This document shows positions 16,042 through 24,944 of a stretch of 64,000 bases of DNA, piece after piece. Made by a program: the position numbers and the translations under genes. The DNA comes from Kineosporia babensis (lineage in GTDB: Bacteria; Actinomycetota; Actinomycetes; Actinomycetales; Kineosporiaceae), in contig NZ_JAJOMB010000015.1 of NCBI RefSeq assembly GCF_021129305.1, positions 1 to 64,000 of the forward strand, in the 5' to 3' direction. Every line of letters begins with the position of its first letter. Positions within the stretch are counted from its first letter, which is position 1. The notes below the pieces were generated by a model, which worked only from the letters and a program-made list of their open reading frames with translations, made no database searches and was not told the origin of the DNA.

Positions 16042-18972
16042 ATGACGGAGACCGCCTCAGGCCAGGGGTCGCGCAAGACGCGTAACGGGGCACCGCAGGT
16101 GCGCCGGACCGGCCTGAAGATCGGCCGGGTCTACACCACCGAGGGGATCCACCCCTACGACCAGGTCACCTGGGAACGGCGTGACGTCGTCCAGACCAAC
16201 TGGAAGTCCGGCGAGACGATCTTCGAGCAGAAGGGCGTCGAGTTCCCCGACTTCTGGAGCCTGAACGCCTCCACGATCGTCACCACCAAGTACTTCCGGG
16301 GCGCCGTCGGCTCCGACACCCGTGAGTCCAGCCTCAAGCAGCTGATCGACCGGGTCGTGCTCACCTACACCAAGGCCGGCCGGGACAACGGCTACTTCCT
16401 GAGCGAGCAGGACTCGGAGATCTTCGAGCACGAGCTCACCTGGATGCTGCTCAACCAGGTGTTCGCGTTCAACTCCCCGGTCTGGTTCAACGTCGGCACC
16501 AGCGCCCCGCAGCAGGTCAGCGCCTGCTTCATCCTGTCCGTCGACGACTCGATGGACTCGATCCTGAACTGGTACAAGGAAGAGGGCTTCATCTTCAAGG
16601 GCGGCTCCGGCGCCGGCCTGAACCTCTCCCGGATCCGTTCCAGCAAGGAACTGCTGAACAGCGGCGGCACGGCCTCCGGCCCGGTCTCCTTCATGCGCGG
16701 CGCCGACGCCTCGGCCGGGACGATCAAGTCCGGCGGGGCCACCCGGCGCGCGGCCAAGATGGTCGTGCTCGACGTCGACCACCCCGACATCGAGGAGTTC
16801 GTCGAGACCAAGGCCAAGGAAGAGACCAAGATCCGCGCCCTGCGCGACGCCGGTTTCGACATGGACCTCGGTGGCAAGGACATCCACAGCGTCCAGTACC
16901 AGAACGCCAACAACTCGGTCCGGGTCAGCGACGAGTTCATGCGCGCCGTCGAGTTCGGCGAGCAGTTCGGCCTGACCAGCCGTACCACCGGCGAGGTGAT
17001 CGAGTACGTCGACGCCAAGGAGCTGTTCGGCAAGATCTCCCAGGCCGCCTGGGAGTGCGCCGACCCGGGCATCCAGTACGACGGGGTGATCAACGACTGG
17101 CACACCACCCCGGAGTCCGGCCGGATCACCGCCAGCAACCCGTGCTCGGAGTACATGCACCTGGACAACTCCAGCTGCAACCTGGCGTCGCTGAACCTGC
17201 TGAAGTTCGTCCAGGAGGACGGCAGCTTCGACGTCGAGAAGTTCACCAAGGTCACCGAACTGGTGATCACCGCGATGGACATCTCGATCTGCTTCGCCGA
17301 CTTCCCGACCGAGGCGATCACCGAGACCACCCGCGCCTACCGCCAGCTCGGCATCGGCTACGCCAACCTCGGCGCGCTGCTGATGGAGTCCGGCCTGGGC
17401 TACGACTCCGACGGTGGCCGCGCCCTGGCCGCCTCGATCACCTCGCTGATGACCGGCGCGGCCTACCGCCGCTCGGCCGAACTGGCCGGTGTGGTGGGTG
17501 CTTACGACGGTTACAAGCGCAACGCAGAGGCGCACCGCCGGGTGATGCGCAAGCACGCCGCCGCCAACGACACGATCCGCACCATGCACCCGATGGACAT
17601 CGCCGTGCAGCGCGCTGCCACCAAGGAGTGGGAGAAGTCGCTGAAGATCGGTGAGCAGAACGGCTGGCGCAACGCGCAGGCCTCGCTGCTGGCCCCGACC
17701 GGCACCATCGGCTTCATGATGGACTGCGACACCACCGGCATCGAGCCGGACTTCTCGCTGGTCAAGTTCAAGAAGCTGGTCGGCGGCGGGTCGATGCAGA
17801 TCGTCAACCTGACCATCCCGCGGGCGCTGCGCAAGCTGGGCTACGCCGAGGAGACGGTCGAGGCGATCGTCGAGTACATCGGCGAGCGGGGCCACGTGAT
17901 CGACGCCCCCGGGCTGAAGACCGAGCACTACGAGATCTTCGACTGCGCGATGGGCGAGCGCGCGATCGCCCCGATGGGCCACGTCCGGATGATGGCGGCC
18001 ACCCAGCCGTTCCTGTCCGGGGCCATCTCCAAGACGGTCAACCTGCCCGAGTCCGCCACGGTCGAGAACATCGCCGACGTCTACTTCCAGGGCTGGAAGC
18101 TGGGCCTGAAGGCGCTGGCCGTGTACCGCGACAACTGCAAGGTCGGCCAGCCGCTGTCGGACGCGAAGGCCAAGAAGGCCGACGAGCCGGTCCAGGTGGA
18201 GAAGGTCGTCGAGAAGGTCGTGGAGTACCGCCCGACCCGTAAGCGCCTGCCGAAGTCGCGGCCCTCGATCACCACCCGCTTCACCGTGGGCGGGGCCAAG
18301 GGCTACATGACCGCCGGCTCCTACCCGGACGACGGCCTGGGCGAGGTCTTCATCAAGCTCGGCAAGCAGGGCTCCACCCTGGCCGGGATGATGGACTCCT
18401 TCTCGGTGGCGGTGAGCATCGCGCTGCAGCACGGGGTTCCGCTGCAGACCTACGTGGAGAAGTTCACCAACCTGCGCTTCGAGCCGGCCGGCCTGACCGA
18501 CGACCCGGACGTGCGGATGAGCTCCAGCATCATGGACTACGTGTTCCGCCGCCTGGCGCTGGACCACCTGTCCTTCGAGGAGCGCTCGGCCCTGGGCATC
18601 TACTCGGCCGACGAGCGGGCCCGCGAGCTGGCGACCGGCTCGTACCTGCCGCAGGACGACGACGGTGACGACGTGGAGGAGGAGCTGGAGACCCTGGCTC
18701 AGTCCGCGCCGGCGGCCAAGGAGAAGCAGGAGGCCGCCCAGCAGCCCCTGACCACGGGCGACGCCGGCAGCACGCTGCCGGTGGTGAACGTGAGCGGTGC
18801 CGCCTCGGCCAAGTCCGCCCCGACCGCGGTGCACTCCTCGGCCGAGCTGTTCGAGGCCATGCAGGGCCGCACCTCCGACGCGCCGATGTGCTTCACCTGC
18901 GGCACGAAGATGCGCCCGGCCGGTTCCTGCTACGTCTGCGAAGGCTGCGGCAGCACCTCCGGCTGCAGCTGA
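16042..18972 (+). CDS. nrdJ: Adenosylcobalamin-dependent (class II) ribonucleoside-diphosphate reductase
   Basis: A 976-residue class II reductase that makes deoxyribonucleotides with or without oxygen. The N-terminal half has SACFILSVDDSMDSI, the glycine-rich FKGGSGAGLNLSRIRS and the active-site segment NPCSEYMHLDNSSCNLASLN. Near the C-terminus CFTCGTKM and CYVCEGCGS are the cysteine pairs of the zinc ribbon that re-reduce the active site. A Pro/Ala/Glu-rich linker (about 870-940) precedes it. I chose the ATG at 16042, which has ggaaga just upstream, over an ATG 27 bases earlier. A perfect terminator follows at 19021. Confidence 0.96.
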   Translation: MTETASGQGSRKTRNGAPQVRRTGLKIGRVYTTEGIHPYDQVTWERRDVVQTNWKSGETIFEQKGVEFPDFWSLNASTIVTTKYFRGAVGSDTRESSLKQLIDRVVLTYTKAGRDNGYFLSEQDSEIFEHELTWMLLNQVFAFNSPVWFNVGTSAPQQVSACFILSVDDSMDSILNWYKEEGFIFKGGSGAGLNLSRIRSSKELLNSGGTASGPVSFMRGADASAGTIKSGGATRRAAKMVVLDVDHPDIEEFVETKAKEETKIRALRDAGFDMDLGGKDIHSVQYQNANNSVRVSDEFMRAVEFGEQFGLTSRTTGEVIEYVDAKELFGKISQAAWECADPGIQYDGVINDWHTTPESGRITASNPCSEYMHLDNSSCNLASLNLLKFVQEDGSFDVEKFTKVTELVITAMDISICFADFPTEAITETTRAYRQLGIGYANLGALLMESGLGYDSDGGRALAASITSLMTGAAYRRSAELAGVVGAYDGYKRNAEAHRRVMRKHAAANDTIRTMHPMDIAVQRAATKEWEKSLKIGEQNGWRNAQASLLAPTGTIGFMMDCDTTGIEPDFSLVKFKKLVGGGSMQIVNLTIPRALRKLGYAEETVEAIVEYIGERGHVIDAPGLKTEHYEIFDCAMGERAIAPMGHVRMMAATQPFLSGAISKTVNLPESATVENIADVYFQGWKLGLKALAVYRDNCKVGQPLSDAKAKKADEPVQVEKVVEKVVEYRPTRKRLPKSRPSITTRFTVGGAKGYMTAGSYPDDGLGEVFIKLGKQGSTLAGMMDSFSVAVSIALQHGVPLQTYVEKFTNLRFEPAGLTDDPDVRMSSSIMDYVFRRLALDHLSFEERSALGIYSADERARELATGSYLPQDDDGDDVEEELETLAQSAPAAKEKQEAAQQPLTTGDAGSTLPVVNVSGAASAKSAPTAVHSSAELFEAMQGRTSDAPMCFTCGTKMRPAGSCYVCEGCGSTSGCS

Positions 18973-19020
18973 AAATGACGGTGCCCGGCGGGTCTTCACC
19001 ACGGCCGCGCTGAGAGCCTG

Positions 19021-19055
19021 AATGTCCCCCGGACCACTACGGTCCGGGGGACATT
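19021..19055. terminator. Terminator of nrdJ
   Basis: A perfect 15-bp stem (aatgtcccccggacc / ggtccgggggacatt) with a five-base loop, 48 bases after the nrdJ stop. Confidence 0.9.
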
Positions 19056-19180
19056 CGCGTTTGCCCTGACCTCAACCAGGCGCACAAGACTGGCAAAAGC
19101 GCCAAAGGTGGCATGAAACGTCCACAAGCTCGATAGTCTTGACCGCACCAGTCGAGCCGCCGGTGAGGAGGTAGATCGCC

Positions 19181-19549
19181 GTGGAAACGCTGAACGGTCT
19201 CCTCTCGTTCGTGCTCTTCGGCGGGGTGGCACTGACTTTCGTGACCGTGTTCGGGTTCATCGGGTTCTCCCTGATCAAGTCGCTGAGAACCTGGAACGCG
19301 AACAACAACACCCCTTTACAGACCATGGAGGCGGTCGTGGTGGGGCAGCGGCTGGAGGTCCGCGGCGGTGACTCACGCCCCGAAACGGCGTCCCACCTCT
19401 ACTACGTCACCTTCGAGGTGCAGGGCCACGCCCGCCAGGAGTTCGGGATCTACAACGGTGATCACCTCTGGATCACCCCGGGCGATCGCGGGTTGCTGCG
19501 GTATCAGGGCACCCGGTACCAGGGCTTCAACCGCACGAGTCAGGCCTGA
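19181..19549 (+). CDS. DUF2500-type membrane protein, copy 1
   Basis: A 122-residue protein. An N-terminal membrane helix (about 7-30) is followed by LRTWNANNNTPLQT, then a small beta-rich domain: AVVVGQRLEVRG, HLYYVTFEVQGHARQEFGI, GDRGLLRYQGTRYQGF. This order matches DUF2500 (E. coli YhhM), whose function is unknown. The GTG start at 19181 has gaggaggt eight bases upstream. It is first of three tandem paralogues. Copy 2 starts six bases after its stop. Confidence 0.8.
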   Translation: METLNGLLSFVLFGGVALTFVTVFGFIGFSLIKSLRTWNANNNTPLQTMEAVVVGQRLEVRGGDSRPETASHLYYVTFEVQGHARQEFGIYNGDHLWITPGDRGLLRYQGTRYQGFNRTSQA

Positions 19550-19555
19550 GTAGCC

Positions 19556-19909
19556 GTGTCCGAGACACTCACCCTGCTGGTCCTCGTCGTGTGCTTTCTC
19601 GGGGCGATCCTCAACGGGGTCTTCGGGATCAATCCGCGGACGGTCCGCCAGCGCATCCGCGAAGCGAGCGTGGTGAAGGAAGAGGTTCCGGCCCGGCTGT
19701 TGGCCAAACGCCACGAGATCCGCCTCCGCGGCGGCGACAAGGGGAGGTACACGGTGTACTTCGTGACCTTCGAACTGCGCTCTGAGCAGCGTCTGGAGTT
19801 CCAGGTCGAAGGTCCCGAGAGCGGCCTGCTGGCCGAGGGGGACCGGGGAACCCTGCGGTTCCAGGGCACGCGCTACCGCGGGTTCGACCGGTTGCCGCAG
19901 GATCGCTGA
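19556..19909 (+). CDS. DUF2500-type membrane protein, copy 2
   Basis: A 117-residue paralogue of its neighbours. It has an N-terminal membrane helix (LTLLVLVVCFLGAILNGVFG) and the domain core YTVYFVTFELRSEQRLEFQV, GDRGTLRFQGTRYRGFDRLPQDR. The WNxNNN motif of copies 1 and 3 is missing: the segment reads NPRTVRQRIREASVV instead, so this copy has diverged most. The start is GTG at 19556, almost joined to copy 1, so the two are one operon. Confidence 0.8.
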   Translation: MSETLTLLVLVVCFLGAILNGVFGINPRTVRQRIREASVVKEEVPARLLAKRHEIRLRGGDKGRYTVYFVTFELRSEQRLEFQVEGPESGLLAEGDRGTLRFQGTRYRGFDRLPQDR

Positions 19910-20010
19910 ATCGGCGACTGGGCCGAAAAGGTCACAGGTCCCGGATGCATCGCCGGCGCGGTGTCCGGCGTCTGTACGGTGGCGCGTCACTACCACCGCA
20001 GGAGGTCCCG

Positions 20011-20397
20011 ATGGACGTAGGTTCGTTCAGCGAGTTCGACGACACGTTCGGTTTCGGGATGGTCGCGTTCTTCGTCTTCTTCTTCGGCATCCTCGCTCTG
20101 GTCCTGGCCGTGTTCGCGACGATCATCGTCAAGGGCCTGTTGCAGTGGAACCGGAACAACAACTCACCGCTGCTCACCGTGCCGGCCGTCGTGGTGGCCA
20201 AGCGCCGCCACAACAGCCGTAACGAGAACGGCTCGAGCACCTGGTACTACCTGACTTTCGAGCTGCAGGGCCACGAGCGGGTCGAGCTGCCGGTGCACGG
20301 CCACCAATGGGGGACGCTGGTTGAGGGCGATCGCGGTCGCCTCACCTATCAGGGCACTCGGTACAAGGGTTTCGACCGGACCCCGCAGGATCGCTGA
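20011..20397 (+). CDS. DUF2500-type membrane protein, copy 3
   Basis: A 128-residue paralogue. A longer acidic N-terminus (VGSFSEFDDTFGFG) precedes a phenylalanine-rich membrane helix (AFFVFFFGILALVLAVF), then LLQWNRNNNSPLLTVPAVVV, TWYYLTFELQGHERVELPV and GDRGRLTYQGTRYKGFDRTPQDR. The last seven residues are nearly identical to copy 2 (DRLPQDR), which points to recent duplication or exchange. The ATG at 20011 has ggaggt four bases upstream. A terminator follows at 20435. Confidence 0.82.
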   Translation: MDVGSFSEFDDTFGFGMVAFFVFFFGILALVLAVFATIIVKGLLQWNRNNNSPLLTVPAVVVAKRRHNSRNENGSSTWYYLTFELQGHERVELPVHGHQWGTLVEGDRGRLTYQGTRYKGFDRTPQDR

Positions 20398-20434
20398 GGG
20401 ATTTCGGGCAAGGACTGGGGACGTGGGCGCGCCT

Positions 20435-20471
20435 ACCTGGGGCACCGGGCGGTTTCGCCGGTGCCCCAGGT
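20435..20471. terminator. Bidirectional terminator
   Basis: A perfect 14-bp stem (acctggggcaccgg / ccggtgccccaggt) with a nine-base loop, between the DUF2500 operon and the convergent calcium-binding protein gene. Confidence 0.85.
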
Positions 20472-20491
20472 GAGGTCAGAGCCGCAGTGAC

Positions 20492-21025
20492 TCAGTCGTC
20501 ATCGTCGTTGCCCTGGTGCACGTCGTCCCGGCCCGGGCCGCCGTAGAGCTTGTCCTTGCCGGAGTTGCCCTCCAGGTCGTCGTTACCGGAGTTGCCCCAG
20601 ATCCGGTCGTTGCCGCGGCCGCCGGAGATGTCGTCGCTGCCGGAGCCGCCGTACAGCTTGTCGTTGCCCGACTCGCCCTCGATGTCGTCCTCACCCGAGC
20701 CACCGAAGACGGTGTCCGCCCCGGCGCCGCCCTCGATCTCGTCCTCACCGGCGCCGCCGCAGATCAGGTCGTTCCCGCCGCGGCCGTCGATCTCGTCCTC
20801 GCCGCCCCGGGCGACGATCACGTCACGGCCGTTCGTGCCCCGGATCTCGTCGTCGCCGTTGGTGCCGACGATCGTGGCCTTGACCCCGTTGCAGGTGTAC
20901 TTGGCCGCGGCGGCCTGCGGCGCCGAGCTCGCGGCGGCGGGACCGGCCAGCAGGAAGGTGCCGGCTCCGATCGCGGCGGCCGCGGTGACGGCGAACGGGA
21001 CGGTACGGATCAGCTTGCGGGACAT
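20492..21025 (-). CDS. Secreted hemolysin-type calcium-binding repeat protein
   Basis: A 177-residue exported protein. Residues 1-35 are a signal peptide (basic start, hydrophobic core, cleavage near PAAASSA). From about residue 45 to the end it is a run of RTX nonapeptide-like repeats of the GGxGxDxI type (GGEDEI, GGNDLI, GAGEDEI, GSGEDDI, ESGNDKLYGG, NSGNDDLEG). These form a calcium-bound beta-roll. There is no catalytic domain, so a structural or surface role is likely. I use the ATG at 21025, which has aggag five bases upstream. A GTG two codons earlier is too close to that site. It ends in an acidic QGNDDDD tail. Confidence 0.85.
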   Translation of the reverse strand: MSRKLIRTVPFAVTAAAAIGAGTFLLAGPAAASSAPQAAAAKYTCNGVKATIVGTNGDDEIRGTNGRDVIVARGGEDEIDGRGGNDLICGGAGEDEIEGGAGADTVFGGSGEDDIEGESGNDKLYGGSGSDDISGGRGNDRIWGNSGNDDLEGNSGKDKLYGGPGRDDVHQGNDDDD

Positions 21026-21035
21026 GCTCACTCCT

Positions 21036-21067
21036 GAAGTAGTCGCCTGTGAACTGGTGACTACTTC
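21036..21067. promoter_or_regulatory. Hairpin or operator in the leader of the calcium-binding protein gene
   Basis: Inverted repeat of 12-base arms, 11 matching (gaagtagtcgcc / ggtgactacttc), with an eight-base gap. It lies directly before the ribosome binding site. It could be a protein operator or an mRNA hairpin that limits translation. Confidence 0.5.
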
Positions 21068-21158
21068 ACCGGCCAGGGGTGAGCCGAACAGGAGAGGATG
21101 ATGAAGGGCCTCTCATCCGGCTGATCCTTTTGCGGGCTTTTGCCCCTACCGTGGGGCG

Positions 21159-22064
21159 ATGGACCGTCGTCAGCTCGAGTACTTCCTGGCCGTGGCGGAG
21201 TACGGCAGTTTCACCCGGGCGGCTGCGGCCCTGACCATCGCCCAGCCCAGCCTCTCGCACGCGATCGGGTTGCTGGAGCGGGAGCTGGGCTCGACCCTGT
21301 TCGAGCGGCTGGGCCGGGGCGTGCGGCTGACCGCGGCCGGGCAGGCGCTGCTGCTGCCCGCCCGCCGGACCCTGCGCTCGTTCCAGGTGGCCACCACGGC
21401 GGTGCGCAGCGTGACCGACGTGGGCTTCGGCCGGCTGACGATCATCTCCAACACGCTGTGGGCGGTCGAGCCGCTCACCCAGATCATCGGTGAGTTCCGG
21501 CAGGCGCACCCGGCCGTGCAGTTCAGCGTGGATCACCCGGCCCGGCGCTCGGAGGTGCTCAGCCAGGTCCGCTCCGGCGAGGCGGACTTCGGCCTGGTCG
21601 ACGGCACGCCCCCGGCGACCGGGGTGCTGGAGAGCCAGTGGCTGGTGGAGCACCGGCTGGTGGCGGTGCTGCCGCCGGAGGCGCTGCCCGGTCCGGCCTC
21701 GGTGACTCTGGCCGAGTTGCTTCCGTTCGGCCTGATCAGCACCTTGCCCGGCACCGCCCTGCGGGATCTGCTCGACCTTGAGCTGCAGGTGACCGGGGAG
21801 GCTCCGGACCTGGCGGTGGAGACGGCGCACCTGGCCTCGGTGATCCCGCTGGTGCTGGCCGGAGCGGGCGCCGCGTTGCTGCCCGCGGGTCTGGCCGAGG
21901 ACGCGGGCCGGCGTGGAGCCCGGGTGCTGCCGTTGCGGCGGCCGACCACGACCGCGGTGCACCTGATCTGGCGTTCTCGGGGACTGAGCAGCCCGGGGGA
22001 GAGGTTCCGGGCCCTGGCGGCCACGATGTTCCCCGATCTGTCCGGGCCGTTGGCTGGGCTATAG
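21159..22064 (+). CDS. LysR-family transcriptional regulator
   Basis: A 301-residue regulator. The N-terminal winged helix (MDRRQLEYFLAVAEYGSFTR, AAAALTIAQPSLSHAIGLLE) is typical, followed by a periplasmic-binding-like effector domain. It is divergent from the calcium-binding protein gene across 133 bases, the arrangement in which LysR proteins often control the neighbour. The effector is unknown. An AT-rich palindrome overlaps its stop codon. Confidence 0.9.
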   Translation: MDRRQLEYFLAVAEYGSFTRAAAALTIAQPSLSHAIGLLERELGSTLFERLGRGVRLTAAGQALLLPARRTLRSFQVATTAVRSVTDVGFGRLTIISNTLWAVEPLTQIIGEFRQAHPAVQFSVDHPARRSEVLSQVRSGEADFGLVDGTPPATGVLESQWLVEHRLVAVLPPEALPGPASVTLAELLPFGLISTLPGTALRDLLDLELQVTGEAPDLAVETAHLASVIPLVLAGAGAALLPAGLAEDAGRRGARVLPLRRPTTTAVHLIWRSRGLSSPGERFRALAATMFPDLSGPLAGL

Positions 22065-22077
22065 ATTTTGTCTATAG
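22059..22077. promoter_or_regulatory. AT-rich palindrome at the end of the LysR gene
   Basis: CTATAGA-TTTTG-TCTATAG is a perfect inverted repeat that includes the LysR stop codon and is followed by aatttaaa. It is strikingly AT-rich for this DNA. It may be an operator or a terminator. Confidence 0.45.
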
Positions 22078-22761
22078 AATTTAAAGGGAACTGATCTTCC
22101 TCCCTGGTGGGCGGCTATCGACGCCCGTGGCTTCGACTGCCACGATCAGCTCAGCCGCAGCGAGGTGCCACTTTCGCCGGCGACCGCTGTCGGCCTGCTG
22201 GTAAAGGCCTGCGGCAAGCAGTGTTTCGGGAAGGTGAAGAACACGCACCGGCACGGTTTCGGGTATCGGACGGAGGTGATGAGGATGCCTGGGAGGGCAA
22301 CGGCGGCGCCCGGTCCGGGCAGGGATCGGTGTAACCGGATTGCTGCTCGCAGTCATCGGATTCGCCCGCCGGCGAGTGAGAACGCTCACGGTGGCCAGGG
22401 TTGCCGGAGCGCTTCTGTCTGCGCCCGGCCGACTTCCGGCCCCGCTGGCCCGGTCGGCGCCAGGTGTGGTATCCGGCCCGGATTTTCCGTTCTGCGCGAG
22501 CCATCCGCGTGGTTTCCTGGCATGGTTGGCCGTCCGGAAACCGCACGCCGGCGAAGTCGTGCGCCTGACGAACGATTTGACGATGATGCCTGCGCGCTGC
22601 CCCGAAACGCCCGCCCGCGCTGCGCTGTCCGCGCGCCGGGCAACAACTTTCGCTGTTCCCGGGACCTGCCGCAACCGAACCTGGCCCCCGCCGGACGGTT
22701 TGCCTCCCGCGCACGTCCCGTCGTCGATCTCCCCCGCAGCACCGGAAGAAGGAGAAGCAGG
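22065..22761. other. About 700 bp without a credible gene upstream of proX
   Basis: Open frames exist on both strands but show no family features. The proX frame stays open back to 22165 by chance. The region could hold a long leader for the osmolyte transporter operon. I looked for c-di-AMP, cobalamin and guanidine riboswitch signatures and recognised none. Confidence 0.5.
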
Positions 22762-23745
22762 ATGAGGCCTCCCGGACGAAATGGTCTGAGGGCACTGGCC
22801 GTCGCACTGTGCGTGGCCGTGGTCACCGCCGGCTGTTCCAGCGCCGAGGACAAGGGCGACTTCGCCCTGGTCGGTGACAGTGGAGGCGGCGGTGACAGCG
22901 GCAGCGAGTCGGTGACGCTGATCCAGCAGCCCTGGGTCGACCTGCAGGCGGAGAACGAGATCGCCAAGCAGATCCTGGAGGACCTGGGCTACTCGGTCCG
23001 GGTCAACGAGGTCTCGGTGGAGCTCGGCGCCCGGGCCATCGCCAGCGGTGACGCGGACGCCTACCTGGGCAACTGGTGGCCCTCGCAGGAGCCCACCTAC
23101 GGCGAGCTGATCGACGGCGGCGACGTGGTGGTGGACAGCACCATCCTGGAGGGCACCGAATACTCGCCGGTGATCCCCGGCGACACCGCCGAGAAGCTGA
23201 ACATCAAGTCGCTGGCCGACCTCGACCAGCACGCCGACGCGTTCGGCCGCCGGATCTACGGCATCGAGGCCGGGGCCCCGGGCAACGAGACCATCCAGAA
23301 GGCGATCGACGAGGACGCCTACGGTCTGGGTGACTGGAAGCTGATCGAGAGCGGTACCCCGGCGATGCTGGCCCAGGCCGAGAAGGCGCAGGGCTCCGGT
23401 CAGGCCATCGCCTTCCTGGGCTGGAGCCCGCACTGGATGACGGTGCAGTTCAAGACCGTGTTCCTGGAGGACCCGGACGGCGTCTGGGGCGGCGCCGGCG
23501 AGATCCGCACGGTCTCGCGCAAGGGTTTCGCCGAGGACAACCCCAACATCGCCACGTTCCTGAAGCAGCTCAGCTTCACCACCGACGAGGCCGGGCAGTT
23601 CTACTACGACCACGACAAGGACGGGAAGTCGCTGAGCGACATCGCGGCCGCGTGGATCGAGGCCAACCCCGAGCGGGTCGGTGAGTTCCTGCAAGGCGTG
23701 AAGTCCAGTGACGGTCAGGAAGCGGAGTCGGTGATCCTCAAATGA
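22762..23745 (+). CDS. proX: Glycine betaine/proline-type ABC transporter substrate-binding lipoprotein
   Basis: A 327-residue OpuAC-family lipoprotein. The signal peptide ends in the lipobox VTAGC (Cys25). The mature part starts with a Ser/Gly linker, then VTLIQQPWVDLQAENEIAKQ and the aromatic NWWPSQEPTY, of the kind that cages quaternary amines. It captures compatible solutes outside the cell. The ATG at 22762 has aaggag upstream. Its stop overlaps the ATPase start (ATGA), so the three transporter genes form one operon. The exact substrate (betaine, proline or choline) is not settled. Confidence 0.88.
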   Translation: MRPPGRNGLRALAVALCVAVVTAGCSSAEDKGDFALVGDSGGGGDSGSESVTLIQQPWVDLQAENEIAKQILEDLGYSVRVNEVSVELGARAIASGDADAYLGNWWPSQEPTYGELIDGGDVVVDSTILEGTEYSPVIPGDTAEKLNIKSLADLDQHADAFGRRIYGIEAGAPGNETIQKAIDEDAYGLGDWKLIESGTPAMLAQAEKAQGSGQAIAFLGWSPHWMTVQFKTVFLEDPDGVWGGAGEIRTVSRKGFAEDNPNIATFLKQLSFTTDEAGQFYYDHDKDGKSLSDIAAAWIEANPERVGEFLQGVKSSDGQEAESVILK

Positions 23746-24944
23746 TCGAAGGCAAAGGACTCAGCAAGGCCTACGGGCTCAGCACCGCGGCCGCCCGCCG
23801 GGCCCTGGCCAGTGAGGACCCGGCCGCCGCGGTGGCCCGGGCCGGCGGCTACCTGGGCGCGCACGACGTCAACTTCAAGATCGAGACCGGCGAGATGTTC
23901 GTCGTGATGGGTCTTTCCGGCTCCGGCAAGTCCACCGTGCTGCGGATGATCAACCGGCTGAACGAGCCGAGCAGCGGTGAACTGCTGATCGACGGCGAGG
24001 ACATCGTCAAGGTCGCCGACTCCCGGCTGCGGCAGATCCGCAACGAGAAGATCGGCATGGTCTTCCAGCACTTCTCGCTCTTCCCGCACCGCACGGTGCT
24101 GGAGAACGCGGCCTACGGGCTGAAGGTACGCGGGGTCGGCAAGGCCGAGCGGTTCGAGAAGGCCGACGCCGCGCTGAGCCGGGTCGGCCTGGACGGGCGC
24201 GGCTCGAAGTACCCGCACGAGCTGTCCGGCGGTATGCGCCAGCGCGTCGGCCTGGCCCGGGCGCTGGCCGTGGACCCGCCGATCCTGCTGATGGACGAGC
24301 CGTTCTCGGCCCTGGACCCGCTGATCCGCCGGGACATGCAGGACCTGCTCACCCAGTTGCAGGCCGAGGACAAGCGCACCACCGTGTTCGTCACCCACGA
24401 CCTCAACGAGGCGATGCGGATCGGCGACCGGATCATGGTGATGCGCGACGGCAAGGTGGTCCAGGTCGGGGCCGGGGTGGAGATCGTGGCCCGCCCGGCC
24501 GACGACTACGTCAGTGAGTTCGTCTCCGACGTCGACCGGGCCCGGGTGCTCACCGCGGCCGACCTGGTGCGCCCGGCCCTGCTCACCTTCAAGGTGGACG
24601 AGGACCCGGCGGCCGCGCTGACCCGGCTGGCCGACAACGAGGCGGTGGGCGCGTTCGTCCTGGAGGACGACGGGCACCTGCTCGGCGTGGTCACCGACAC
24701 CAACCTGCACGACGCGATCAACCGCAAGCAGAAGGACCTGGCCCGCTGTGTGACCAAGGACTACCACGCGGTCGCCCCGGACGCCGTGATCGGTGACTTC
24801 ATGCACCTGGCCGGGCGCCAGGTGGTGCCGGTGACCGTGGTGGACGAGAACGGCAAGCTGGCCGGCGTGGTGCCCCGCGCGGCCATCCTGTCCAGCCTTT
24901 CGAGCGTTGCCGAGGCCCGCGAGGAGGCGACCGTCAATGCCTGA
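23742..24944 (+). CDS. proV: Glycine betaine/proline-type ABC transporter ATPase with CBS domains
   Basis: A 400-residue ATPase. Walker A (GLSGSGKST) is near residue 57. The signature (LSGGMRQRVGLARAL) and Walker B (ILLMDEPFSALD) follow. The C-terminal third (about 280-395) is a pair of CBS domains, which in OpuA-type transporters sense ionic strength or c-di-AMP. An N-terminal insertion of Ala/Arg (about 12-35) precedes the usual GEMFVVMG. Start and stop both overlap the neighbours. Confidence 0.93.
   Translation: MIEGKGLSKAYGLSTAAARRALASEDPAAAVARAGGYLGAHDVNFKIETGEMFVVMGLSGSGKSTVLRMINRLNEPSSGELLIDGEDIVKVADSRLRQIRNEKIGMVFQHFSLFPHRTVLENAAYGLKVRGVGKAERFEKADAALSRVGLDGRGSKYPHELSGGMRQRVGLARALAVDPPILLMDEPFSALDPLIRRDMQDLLTQLQAEDKRTTVFVTHDLNEAMRIGDRIMVMRDGKVVQVGAGVEIVARPADDYVSEFVSDVDRARVLTAADLVRPALLTFKVDEDPAAALTRLADNEAVGAFVLEDDGHLLGVVTDTNLHDAINRKQKDLARCVTKDYHAVAPDAVIGDFMHLAGRQVVPVTVVDENGKLAGVVPRAAILSSLSSVAEAREEATVNA

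Noticed and set aside
16057-19002. Very long open frame antisense to nrdJ, and similar ones antisense to hrpA (36390-39701) and the PBP (49791-51974)
   Set aside because: High GC keeps the antisense frames open. Their products are His/Gly/Leu/Val-rich shadows with no family features, opposite well-identified genes.
22165-22761. N-terminal extension of the proX product
   Set aside because: The lipoprotein signal starts naturally at 22762 with a good ribosome binding site. The upstream part is basic and without pattern.
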